Made by a program: the position numbers and the translations under genes. A stretch of 7,743 nt of DNA from an uncultured Bacteroidota bacterium (GTDB lineage: Bacteria; Bacteroidota; Bacteroidia; Bacteroidales; SZUA-534), in NCBI GenBank assembly GCA_937900725.1, contig CALCFP010000490.1, positions 1 through 7,743 of the forward strand. Direction: 5' to 3'. How positions within the stretch are numbered: position 1 is the first letter of the stretch; each line of letters starts with the position of its first letter. The notes beneath the pieces are model-generated. The model was not told the DNA's origin. It did not search any database and saw only the letters and a program-made list of their open reading frames with translations. Positions 1 to 4,999 of this stretch are shown here, piece by piece.

Positions 1-8
1 AAAAAACA

Positions 9-80
9 GACGTTGCGTAAATTTGAGACGTTGCGCATATTTGTGACGTTGCGTAAATTTGAGACGTTGCGCATATTTGT
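9..80. repeat. Four tandem 18-bp repeats (two alternating variants)
   Basis: Four abutting 18-bp units start at 9, 27, 45 and 63. Units 1 and 3 read GACGTTGCGTAAATTTGA and units 2 and 4 read GACGTTGCGCATATTTGT, so the array is also an exact 2 x 36-bp tandem repeat. All units share the core GACGTTGCG. The array ends about 60 bp before a RAYT transposase gene. Short repeats with a GACGTTGC core are commonly associated with RAYT genes in Bacteroidota (recollection of the family, not checked). No unique spacers separate the units, so it is not a CRISPR array. The array may continue to the left of the window. Confidence 0.9.
31..61 (+). promoter_or_regulatory. Possible promoter inside the repeat array
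   Basis: TAAATTTG at 54-61 matches the Bacteroidota -7 consensus TAnnTTTG exactly, and TTG at 31-33 lies 20 bp upstream, a usual spacing for the -33 element. A start near 68 would read into the transposase remnant at 140. Because the box is part of the repeat unit (a second copy lies at 18-25), the match may be a by-product of the repeat rather than a real promoter. Confidence 0.25.
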
Positions 81-139
81 ACGGATGAATGATTTTTGGG
101 CAACAAAAACGAATGAATAACAGGCAATAATAACAAACA

Positions 140-526
140 ATGCCAGACAAATTCCAGGACAGATACCGCATACCATCGGCAAGGGCCACGTTTCACGATT
201 ATAACGGCGGGACGTATTTTGTCACCGTTTGCCCGGCGGGGCGGGAACATTTTTTTGGAGAAATTGTGCGTGATTGCAATCCGACGGCAATGACCGAACA
301 GCAAATGGTTTTGTCACCAATGGGGCAATATGCCCACGAACAATTTGCAAATGCCCAAACACATTATCCGTATGCCGAAATACCATTGTTTGTGGTAATG
401 CCCAACCATATTCACGCGGTTGTGATTATTGACGGGGAAAAAATACCAAACGACAAACGCCGAAACGTCAATCAACAAAAAAACGACACAACATCGCAGA
501 ACGACCTGTCAACCTCAACACAGTGA
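140..526 (+). pseudogene. RAYT-type Y1 (HUH, IS200-like) transposase, C-terminally truncated
   Basis: The 128-aa product begins like REP-associated tyrosine transposases: a basic RYRIPSAR stretch, then Y26-F-V-T-V, and the HUH metal-binding motif at MPNHIHAVV (H90-I-H92). These enzymes nick and rejoin single-stranded DNA at palindromic repeats, using a catalytic tyrosine on a C-terminal helix. That part is absent here: after residue 100 the protein turns into a low-complexity N/T/Q/K-rich tail and stops, well short of the roughly 180-250 aa usual for the family. Past the stop, the +1 frame stays open for about 40 codons, so a frameshift may have contributed, but I did not recognise the usual C-terminal motif there. 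It follows the 18-bp repeat array. The family call is firm; loss of function is inferred from the missing tyrosine region. Confidence 0.8.
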
Positions 527-550
527 AAGATGTGGCTGTATATGTCTATG

Positions 551-562
551 CACCAATTGGTG
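551..562. other. 12-bp perfect palindrome
   Basis: CACCAATTGGTG is a perfect inverted repeat in the gap between the transposase remnant and the 3' end of the helix-turn-helix gene. No T-run follows on either strand, so it is not an intrinsic terminator of the usual kind. It could be a protein-binding site or chance. Confidence 0.25.
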
Positions 563-586
563 ACTTGCAATATTTTAGTTACCATA

Positions 587-871
587 TCAACGGCGTTTAC
601 GTGACATTATGGCTTGCGCTTGAACTTCGCTGTTTGATGCGGTTCTGAATCGTGTCAGGTACGCAATCAAGTCTGCACGCTTGAAGTAGTATTTTTTTCC
701 TGCAGGACAGAAAAATGGCAGTTCGTTCCTTTCGGCCAACTTGTAAAGGTAGGATTTTGACAGCGACAGGTAGCGTGAGGCTTCCTCAACGTTCAAGATT
801 TCTTTTGTGTTTTCGTTTTGCACTTTTAGCAGGCTTGCTATGTCAGCAAGCATTTTCTTTATTTCTTCCAT
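587..871 (-). CDS. Excisionase-like helix-turn-helix DNA-binding protein
   Basis: This is a 94-aa protein. Residues 1-24 form a polar, probably helical lead. Residues 26-73 match the excisionase/AlpA-type winged helix (HTH_17 class): ILNVEEASRYLSLSKSYLYK, then a K/R-rich turn and a hydrophobic KRADLIAYL helix. The tail is basic (ends MSRKRR). In Bacteroidota such small proteins often sit in integrative elements and act as recombination directionality factors or local regulators. Here no integrase is visible nearby, so which role applies cannot be told. The start at 871 is preceded by a short palindrome (886-898). The upstream neighbour on the same strand (959-1441) is 87 bp away, so the two could be cotranscribed. 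Confidence 0.75.
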   Translation of the reverse strand: MEEIKKMLADIASLLKVQNENTKEILNVEEASRYLSLSKSYLYKLAERNELPFFCPAGKKYYFKRADLIAYLTRFRTASNSEVQAQAIMSRKRR

Positions 872-885
872 AGTTTTATGTGTTT

Positions 886-904
886 ATGTTGGCAACATTA
901 CCAA
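886..904 (-). promoter_or_regulatory. Candidate operator upstream of the HTH gene
   Basis: ATGTTGGCAACAT (886-898) is a 6+1+6 perfect inverted repeat. An overlapping imperfect one, TTGGCAACATTACCAA (889-904), pairs at its TTGG/CCAA ends. The site lies 15-33 bp before the start codon of a predicted DNA-binding protein, where autoregulation is common. No -7/-33 boxes were recognised, so this rests on symmetry and position only. Confidence 0.3.
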
Positions 905-932
905 CGCCACAAAGAGAAACAAAGAATAACCA

Positions 933-944
933 TGGGGGCCCCCA
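933..944. other. GC-rich perfect palindrome between two genes
   Basis: TGGGGGCCCCCA is a perfect 12-bp palindrome lying 15 bp past the stop codon of the 160-aa gene. As RNA it would have no loop unless inner pairs open, and no T-run follows, so it is a poor intrinsic terminator. It stands out as a G5C5 block in an AT-rich gap and could be a protein site or a pausing element. Confidence 0.3.
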
Positions 945-958
945 CGATGGGGTACAAA

Positions 959-1441
959 TTACGCAAGCAATTTTTCATGAACGCCAAGCGTCTCTAAAAT
1001 TGACTGTGCGGTTCTTGCTTCATTGTCAGCAGGAAGAAAGCCTGTTTGTTCTCGTATATATTTACGTATTGAATCAGTTGAAAAGCCTGTCATTAGACTT
1101 ATTGCATCGGCTATGCGTGACGCATCGAAGTTGGCAAGGCTAATTCCCGCCTTTTTGAATATTGCCATACAAAACGATGATGCGACTTTCATTCTAACTT
1201 TGGGTTTTATGATTGTAGATGTTTGCTTGTTTGGCTCTTCCAACATTATCGTTTCGTCCATCAGGTTCAGTTCCTCATTTACCACGCTTTCAAGGTCGCC
1301 AACGCTGTAATATTCTTTTTGTCGGATTCGGCAACGCAGTTTTAGTAGTTCAATCTTTTTTTCAGAAGGATTTTCAATCTCAAAAGCGTTCATCATCGCA
1401 TCCTCAATTTGCTTTTGAGTAAAGTTTAGTTTTTTTATCAT
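959..1441 (-). CDS. Hypothetical protein, 160 aa, accessory type
   Basis: I do not recognise this family. The product is mostly helical in appearance. Residues 1-60 are charged (K/E-rich, including KKIELLKLRCRIRQKEYY). An acidic linker follows (ESVVNEELNLMDETIMLEE), and then a C-terminal domain from about residue 80 containing ISLMTGFSTDSIRKYIRE. That last stretch looks like a helix-turn-helix-sized helical pair and resembles the ends of small uncharacterised proteins from Bacteroidota mobile elements (impression only). There is no signal peptide or membrane segment. It precedes the excisionase-like gene on the same strand. The ATG at 1441 lies 19 bp downstream of a perfect 16-bp palindrome (1461-1476), so it is probably regulated there, possibly by itself or by its neighbour. 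No obvious Shine-Dalgarno is present, which is usual in this phylum. Confidence 0.7.
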   Translation of the reverse strand: MIKKLNFTQKQIEDAMMNAFEIENPSEKKIELLKLRCRIRQKEYYSVGDLESVVNEELNLMDETIMLEEPNKQTSTIIKPKVRMKVASSFCMAIFKKAGISLANFDASRIADAISLMTGFSTDSIRKYIREQTGFLPADNEARTAQSILETLGVHEKLLA

Positions 1442-1460
1442 GGGTGTTTAGTTTTTGCTG

Positions 1461-1476
1461 TTAGTGTTAACACTAA
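1461..1476 (-). promoter_or_regulatory. Perfect 16-bp palindrome, candidate operator
   Basis: TTAGTGTTAACACTAA reads identically on both strands. It sits 20-35 bp upstream of the ATG of the 160-aa gene, where a repressor dimer would block transcription. No clear TAnnTTTG box was found beside it, so the promoter itself is not located. Its length, perfection and position make chance less likely, but the binding protein is unknown. Confidence 0.5.
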
Positions 1477-1520
1477 TTTCGTTCATTTAATCCACTTTCC
1501 GACTAATTACTGACAATGGT

Positions 1521-1688
1521 ATGTTATTTATTGATGAAAACTTCAACGCCAGTGGGGAACCAAAGAAACCAAGCCGATTTGCACAGGGGACTCCCGTTAT
1601 TTTTTATTGGGATGCGCTCCCGTTCGTATCGGGATTTACGCGATACACATTATCGATTAATCGCTATATTTGCACACGAAACAATTAG
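1521..1688 (+). CDS. Possible short reading frame or gene remnant, 55 codons
   Basis: An ATG at 1521 opens a 55-codon frame ending at TAG 1686-1688. It starts MLFIDENFNASGEPKKPSRF and continues with a hydrophobic VIFYWDALPF segment. The composition looks protein-like (D, E, N, G, P, aromatic residues in order), more so than the overlapping 61-aa plus-strand frame starting at 1516. I do not recognise a family. There is no clear ribosome site, and its last codons overlap the promoter-like box at 1665-1672. It could be the tail of a lost gene or chance; the frame is open back to 1491. Confidence 0.2.
   Translation: MLFIDENFNASGEPKKPSRFAQGTPVIFYWDALPFVSGFTRYTLSINRYICTRNN
1665..1672 (+). promoter_or_regulatory. 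Bacteroidota-type -7 box TATATTTG
   Basis: TATATTTG matches TAnnTTTG exactly and is followed by GC. Transcription would start near 1679 and run into the hairpin and T-run at 1704-1740. The -33 region (about 1640-1647) has no clean TTG, so the promoter call rests on the -7 box and on the downstream terminator-like structure. The next gene to the right is on the opposite strand, so any transcript would be stand-alone. Confidence 0.45.
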
Positions 1689-1740
1689 TTTTTTTTCATA
1701 ATAAGGCCTGTCCGTCGTGAGATGTGCAGGTCTTTTTTTT
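1679..1740 (+). ncRNA. Possible small RNA (promoter box to hairpin plus T-run)
   Basis: Between the TATATTTG box and the T-run at 1733-1740 lies a roughly 60-nt segment with no convincing coding content. It ends in a hairpin (arms 1704-1711 and 1726-1733). Further right, CACCT-CTGGAA-AGGTG (within 1750-1785) forms another hairpin, and AGATG (1720-1724) could alternatively pair with CATCT just beyond the T-run. The RNA may therefore be longer than 60 nt, up to about 1795. Stand-alone RNAs with this layout are known in Bacteroidales (for example the Bacteroidales-1 motif), but I cannot match this sequence to any family. It is not SRP RNA, tmRNA or RNase P RNA, whose core motifs are absent. Confidence 0.3.
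1704..1740 (+). terminator. Intrinsic terminator-like hairpin with T8
   Basis: AGGCCTGT (1704-1711) pairs with GCAGGTCT (1726-1733) to give eight base pairs including two G-U wobbles. The loop is 14 nt and eight T residues follow on the plus strand. On the minus strand the hairpin is not followed by a T-run, so it is directional. No confident protein gene precedes it, which favours a small RNA or a terminator left from a lost gene. Confidence 0.5.
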
Positions 1741-1800
1741 GCTGGCATCTTACGCAGGGCACCTCTGGAAAGGTGTGGGTACAGTCTCTCTCCCAAACAT

Positions 1801-2799
1801 TCATTTCATATCAACAGTATAACTGAAATTTTTATTATCGGAATTGGGGCCAAAGATGAATGCATAAGAGTACAAATTCTTCCAGTTTTCTTGAAAAAGT
1901 TTATTTCCACCTTCAGCATATCGCATTGTACGTGCAGTTCCAGCATGAATATTGTATTTGAGAGGCAAATCCATCTCCATCCCGAATATCTGCTTAAGTT
2001 CGTTTACGTAGTTCTTAATCTCCTGTTTAAGATTTCCTGATTCATCAAGGATGTTTTTATATGCGCCATCAACTTTTGAATAATTTAATCCGTGACTTTC
2101 TTGGCTTATATCGCAGTTGAACTCATCATGAAAATACTTTCCAGTCCTATCCTTTACTTTAAACTTTTGTGCAGGGTCCTCGTTTGACACAAAATCGATC
2201 AATTTTTTGATTGACTGAGAACTACCAGATTTTTCATAAAGCAAAGGCCACCATTTGTCGGTATTTGGCTTATATTTTCCGAGAGAGGAAAACAAAGCAT
2301 CGTCTGCCCGAAGGATTATTTCCCCTACACGAAGGTCATATTTCTTCATTCTATCGGTTGGCGATGATTTGAGGTCTGGCAGTTGTACATGAACGCCTTC
2401 CCTTTCCATCATGGCTATGAGGAAATGAATTGTTCCAAACGGGTATTTATGGAAATAGTCGCCAGTAAATGTTCTATCACACAGCATAAGATTCGGGTTG
2501 ATCTTTGTTTTCATAGAGCCAATAAGGGCGTTGTGTTTCTTGTCATATCCGATAATATGCTGTTCGATGCATACCACGTCGGGATTTACGACATATAAGT
2601 CTATGTATATCGGTTTATAGATTGCATTTTCACCGACTTGTCTTTCATACTCCGAATCGAGCCACACATAGTCCCAACTATTGCTGAAGCCAACAATTCT
2701 ACAGCCATAGTATTTTTGCAGGAACATACCAGAAAGGAATCCATCAATATCAGTATTGATTACTATATTAGGATTATTGGCGAACAGTTCTTTTAACAT
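1801..2799 (-). CDS. Uncharacterised 332-aa protein with DHH-like N-terminal motifs, methyltransferase partner
   Basis: I do not recognise a named family. The N-terminus reads NIVINTDIDGFLSGMFLQKY: D17-x-D19-G20 after a hydrophobic strand and followed by an SG helix. Then come YIDLYVV (D67) and VCIEQHII (E79-Q80-H81). The order and spacing resemble motifs I to III of DHH phosphoesterases (RecJ, NrnA and relatives), in which these residues hold two metal ions; the third motif here is EQH rather than DHH, so the match is incomplete. From about residue 120 onward nothing is recognisable: a WW-containing segment near 190, a charged middle, and a C-terminal half with NLKQEIKNYVNELKQ and a KLFQENWKNLYSYAF segment. 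There is no signal peptide or membrane segment. The gene lies 136 bp downstream of a DNA methyltransferase on the same strand and shares its low GC (19 of 60 bases at 2041-2100). By position it is the best candidate for the restriction or effector partner. A degenerate, non-catalytic DHH fold or an unrelated Rossmann-like fold remains possible. Confidence 0.7.
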   Translation of the reverse strand: MLKELFANNPNIVINTDIDGFLSGMFLQKYYGCRIVGFSNSWDYVWLDSEYERQVGENAIYKPIYIDLYVVNPDVVCIEQHIIGYDKKHNALIGSMKTKINPNLMLCDRTFTGDYFHKYPFGTIHFLIAMMEREGVHVQLPDLKSSPTDRMKKYDLRVGEIILRADDALFSSLGKYKPNTDKWWPLLYEKSGSSQSIKKLIDFVSNEDPAQKFKVKDRTGKYFHDEFNCDISQESHGLNYSKVDGAYKNILDESGNLKQEIKNYVNELKQIFGMEMDLPLKYNIHAGTARTMRYAEGGNKLFQENWKNLYSYAFIFGPNSDNKNFSYTVDMK

Positions 2800-2859
2800 G
2801 TCTTTACTGAATTCTTATTTCACGCCCGTATTGACGTTGGTTTCGGATAAAGTGCTGTA

Positions 2860-2876
2860 ATGCAACATTGTTGCAT
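2860..2876 (-). promoter_or_regulatory. 8+1+8 perfect inverted repeat upstream of the 332-aa gene
   Basis: ATGCAACATTGTTGCAT has perfect 8-bp arms around a single T and lies 61-77 bp before the ATG at 2799. On the minus strand a near-consensus -7 box (TATTTTTA, + coordinates 2890-2897) would place a start near 2883, so the palindrome would sit just inside the transcript as an operator or hairpin. That would give the 332-aa gene control separate from the methyltransferase, as is often seen for restriction genes. The promoter call is weak; the symmetry is exact. Confidence 0.4.
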
Positions 2877-2935
2877 GATCATTTGATTCTAAAAATAACA
2901 AAAAAGCATCAAGAAAATGCACCACATAAGCAGTG

Positions 2936-4216
2936 TTAATCGGAATCAGGAGATTTTACTATTCCATTGGAATCTTCTTCTGGCGGGAATTGAACATTTT
3001 TTGAATACTTCTCTTGCAACTCTTTATCTCCAAACATGTATCGAGCAAAGAAATTTACGAGCCCGACGTTTATGCTGTTACCAAATTGCTTATAAGCCTG
3101 CGCCCTCTTTTCATCATACTCAAATGCATCGGGAAAGCTTTGTAATCGCGCACACTCGCGTGGGGTAAGGAACCGTTTCCGCTTTCCGATGATGCTCGTT
3201 TGCGTAATTGCCACTAATGCCGGGAAATAGGTTCCTGGTTTCACGCGCAAGCCAGACGGACGAATCTGCATAATGTTTTCCCAGACATCAGGATTCTTCA
3301 CATCGCCAACTTGCCATTCAAATTTAGCCTTGGCTCCAAAGAAGTTTTTATTCATCCGTGCCTTTGGCAACCAATAAGACAAGAAATCCTTGTTGTTTGC
3401 CCACAATTCATTGTTCTTGCAAACAAAGTTTTGCAGCCATTTAGGCTGTTTGTCCAATGTTCCATAATATGGGTTTTCTTCCAAGGGGCACAAACAATCC
3501 GCCCATATCGGGAAACCTGGAAGTCTATCGCATTTAATATTGCGGATGAATTCATTCCAATTATCAATCCACTCTATTTGGTCCTTTTTTAATTGATATG
3601 ATTCTAAATCTGTAATTTCATCATCGCTTAACAGGATGTCGTCTATTGAACATTTTGGAATCTTGTTAATGTTAAAGTAGAAAGGAGGTATTTCACCAAT
3701 GTCCTTTCTAACACACATAATGAAGACACGTTCACGATGTTGTGGCACTCCAATATAGTGAGGGCTAAAAATAACAGGTTCGTCAATCACATTATAACCT
3801 AAATCGACAAGACTATCATGTATAACCTTCCATGTATTGCCATGGTCGTGGCTAGCCAAATTTCTAACATTCTCCAATAATGCATATTTAGGTCGATGAT
3901 GTTTTAAGATTCGGCATATGTCAAAAAAGAGTGTACCCTTAGTCTCGTCAGCAAATCCTAATCTTTTACCCGCTTTTGAAAATGCCTGACAAGGGAAACC
4001 ACCACACAAGACATCATGTTCCGGAATGTCTTCAGCAGACACTATTGTAATATCGCCATCGGGTTTGATTCCATAATTACGCTCATATGTTTTTCGGCAA
4101 TCGGCATCAATATCACTAGCATATACACATTCACCGCCAAGGTCGGTCATGGCTTGATGAAATCCACCAATACCGCAAAACAGGTCTATATACTTAAATC
4201 CTTTTTCGATGTTCAT
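2936..4216 (-). CDS. DNA (cytosine-5-)-methyltransferase
   Basis: This 426-aa enzyme transfers a methyl group from S-adenosylmethionine to C5 of cytosine in a specific DNA site. The full motif set is present in order. Motif I is DLFCGIGGFHQA (residues 11-22). Motif IV is GGFPCQAFS with the catalytic Cys76. Motif VI is ENV at 115-117, and motif VIII is QHRER at 159-163. A variable target-recognition region spans about 185-335. Motif IX is RFLTPRECARLQSFP (348-362) and motif X is QFGNSINVGLVNFFARYM (377-394). Length is typical and nothing is missing, so it should be active; the recognition site cannot be read from sequence alone. The short D/E/S-rich tail after residue 400 is probably disordered. 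It is the first gene of a minus-strand pair with the unrecognised 332-aa protein, which suggests a type II restriction-modification or related defence unit. GC is low (19 of 60 bases at 3541-3600 against 33 of 60 in sbcC at 4681-4740), consistent with horizontal transfer. Confidence 0.95.
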   Translation of the reverse strand: MNIEKGFKYIDLFCGIGGFHQAMTDLGGECVYASDIDADCRKTYERNYGIKPDGDITIVSAEDIPEHDVLCGGFPCQAFSKAGKRLGFADETKGTLFFDICRILKHHRPKYALLENVRNLASHDHGNTWKVIHDSLVDLGYNVIDEPVIFSPHYIGVPQHRERVFIMCVRKDIGEIPPFYFNINKIPKCSIDDILLSDDEITDLESYQLKKDQIEWIDNWNEFIRNIKCDRLPGFPIWADCLCPLEENPYYGTLDKQPKWLQNFVCKNNELWANNKDFLSYWLPKARMNKNFFGAKAKFEWQVGDVKNPDVWENIMQIRPSGLRVKPGTYFPALVAITQTSIIGKRKRFLTPRECARLQSFPDAFEYDEKRAQAYKQFGNSINVGLVNFFARYMFGDKELQEKYSKNVQFPPEEDSNGIVKSPDSD

Positions 4217-4319
4217 TTCACATCAATTACACGTTTATATTGACTTGACAATATACGAAATAAACTAAATTCATATTTTCCCGCATTTTCATTGAAACAC
4301 GCATGTATTAGTCTTCATG
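4217..4319. other. Intergenic region between sbcC and the methyltransferase gene
   Basis: This 103-bp AT-rich gap must hold the end of the sbcC transcript and the methyltransferase promoter. On the minus strand TAGTTTAT and TTATTTCG are only partial matches to TAnnTTTG, and no strong hairpin with a T-run follows the sbcC stop. Read-through from sbcC into the methyltransferase therefore cannot be excluded. It may mark the right edge of the low-GC island. Confidence 0.35.
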
Positions 4320-4946
4320 TCAAGGTCGAGCCTTCATCTCAATGCTACTGGTTCCGTCCATGGCTTTTGAAACCACAATCTGTTTTGGAATGAGTTTCAG
4401 TTCAGGCACATGCGAAATAATGCCTATCAAACGGTTGCCATCGGTTAAACTGTCGAGGACATCCATTGCCTGCAAGCGTGAATTCTCGTCAAGCGAGCCG
4501 AACCCCTCGTCGAGGAACATTGTATCCAGCTTGATTCCTCCTGCCATCGACTGAATTTCATCGGAAAGACCAAGCGCCATCGACAGCGAGGCCTTGAATG
4601 TCTCACCACCCGACAGCGACTTGACTGTGTCAGTGGATCCGTTATAATGGTCGATAATGTCAATATCAAGACCTGTCTGCGAATTTCCGCCCAACGGATC
4701 GACACGGCGCTTCAACTCGTATTTGGCACCTGTAAGCCTCTGCATGTGCCGGTTTGCACGGGCAATTATCCTGTCAAGGAAAACCGTCTGTACAAAAGCC
4801 TCCAGGTCGATACGGCTTGAACCGGCCAACTTGCCGCACAAAGTGTCACTCAAAGGCTTTTTCCAACGCAGTTCGGCATTTGCCGACTCGCATTTGGCAA
4901 GTTCCTTGCTGATGGCGTCGAACAAGCCCAAATTCTGCTGACGGAG
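4320..4946 (-). pseudogene. sbcC: SbcC C-terminal part (signature, Walker B, H-loop), out of frame with the N-terminal part
   Basis: This stretch encodes the C-terminal ATPase half of SbcC, joined upstream to LRQQNLGLFDAIS in the restored frame. Numbered from the TTG at 4931, it has the tail of the coiled coil (to about 45), the VKSLSGGETFKAS ABC signature (LSGGE 106-110), Walker B DTMFLDE with the D-loop GSLDENS (136-151), and the ISHV H-loop (172-175). It lacks a Walker A motif, which is in the preceding frame. The TTG is not preceded by a ribosome site and falls inside the coiled coil, so separate translation as a functional protein is unlikely. Together with 4952-7138 it was one gene; the break is the 38-bp repeat at 4947-4999. 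Confidence 0.9.
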
Positions 4947-4999
4947 ACCGGTTACAATATCTTTCCGTTATATCTTTGAACAATACCGGTTACAATATC
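4947..4999. repeat. 15-bp direct repeat, 38 bp apart, splitting sbcC
   Basis: ACCGGTTACAATATC occurs at 4947-4961 and again at 4985-4999, separated by 23 bp. On the minus strand both copies can encode DIVTG. The 38-bp period is not a multiple of three, and the downstream copy, read in the shifted frame (ATA TTG TAA), supplies the stop codon that ends the N-terminal part. Just beyond each copy, TTTCCGT and CTTTTCGT are also alike, which suggests a diverged tandem duplication rather than a chance pair. Confidence 0.9.

Noticed and set aside
9..80. Possible CRISPR array
   Set aside because: Units are 18 bp and directly abutting, with no unique spacers and no cas gene.
880..1422. Plus-strand frames opposite the 160-aa gene
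   Set aside because: They overlap a better-supported minus-strand gene, show no domain and have a biased shadow-like composition.
1629..1640. 12-bp word TCGGGATTTACG repeated at 2579-2590, considered as an attachment-site pair
   Set aside because: A shared 12-mer is about as frequent as chance predicts in a window this size, and one copy lies inside the 332-aa coding sequence.
1680..1800. SRP RNA, tmRNA or RNase P RNA
   Set aside because: The conserved cores of these RNAs (for example the SRP GGAAGG apical loop context and the RNase P GAGGAAAGTCC block) are absent.
1717..2040. 107-codon plus-strand frame
   Set aside because: Most of it is antisense to the 332-aa gene; its start lies in the hairpin and T-run region and nothing in it is recognisable.
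2899..2925. Terminator after the methyltransferase gene (GCAT...ATGC then T6 on the minus strand)
   Set aside because: The stem is only four base pairs, too weak to call.
4945..4970. Programmed -1 frameshift in sbcC
   Set aside because: No X-XXY-YYZ slippery heptamer or clear downstream structure was seen; the duplicated 15-mer is a simpler explanation.
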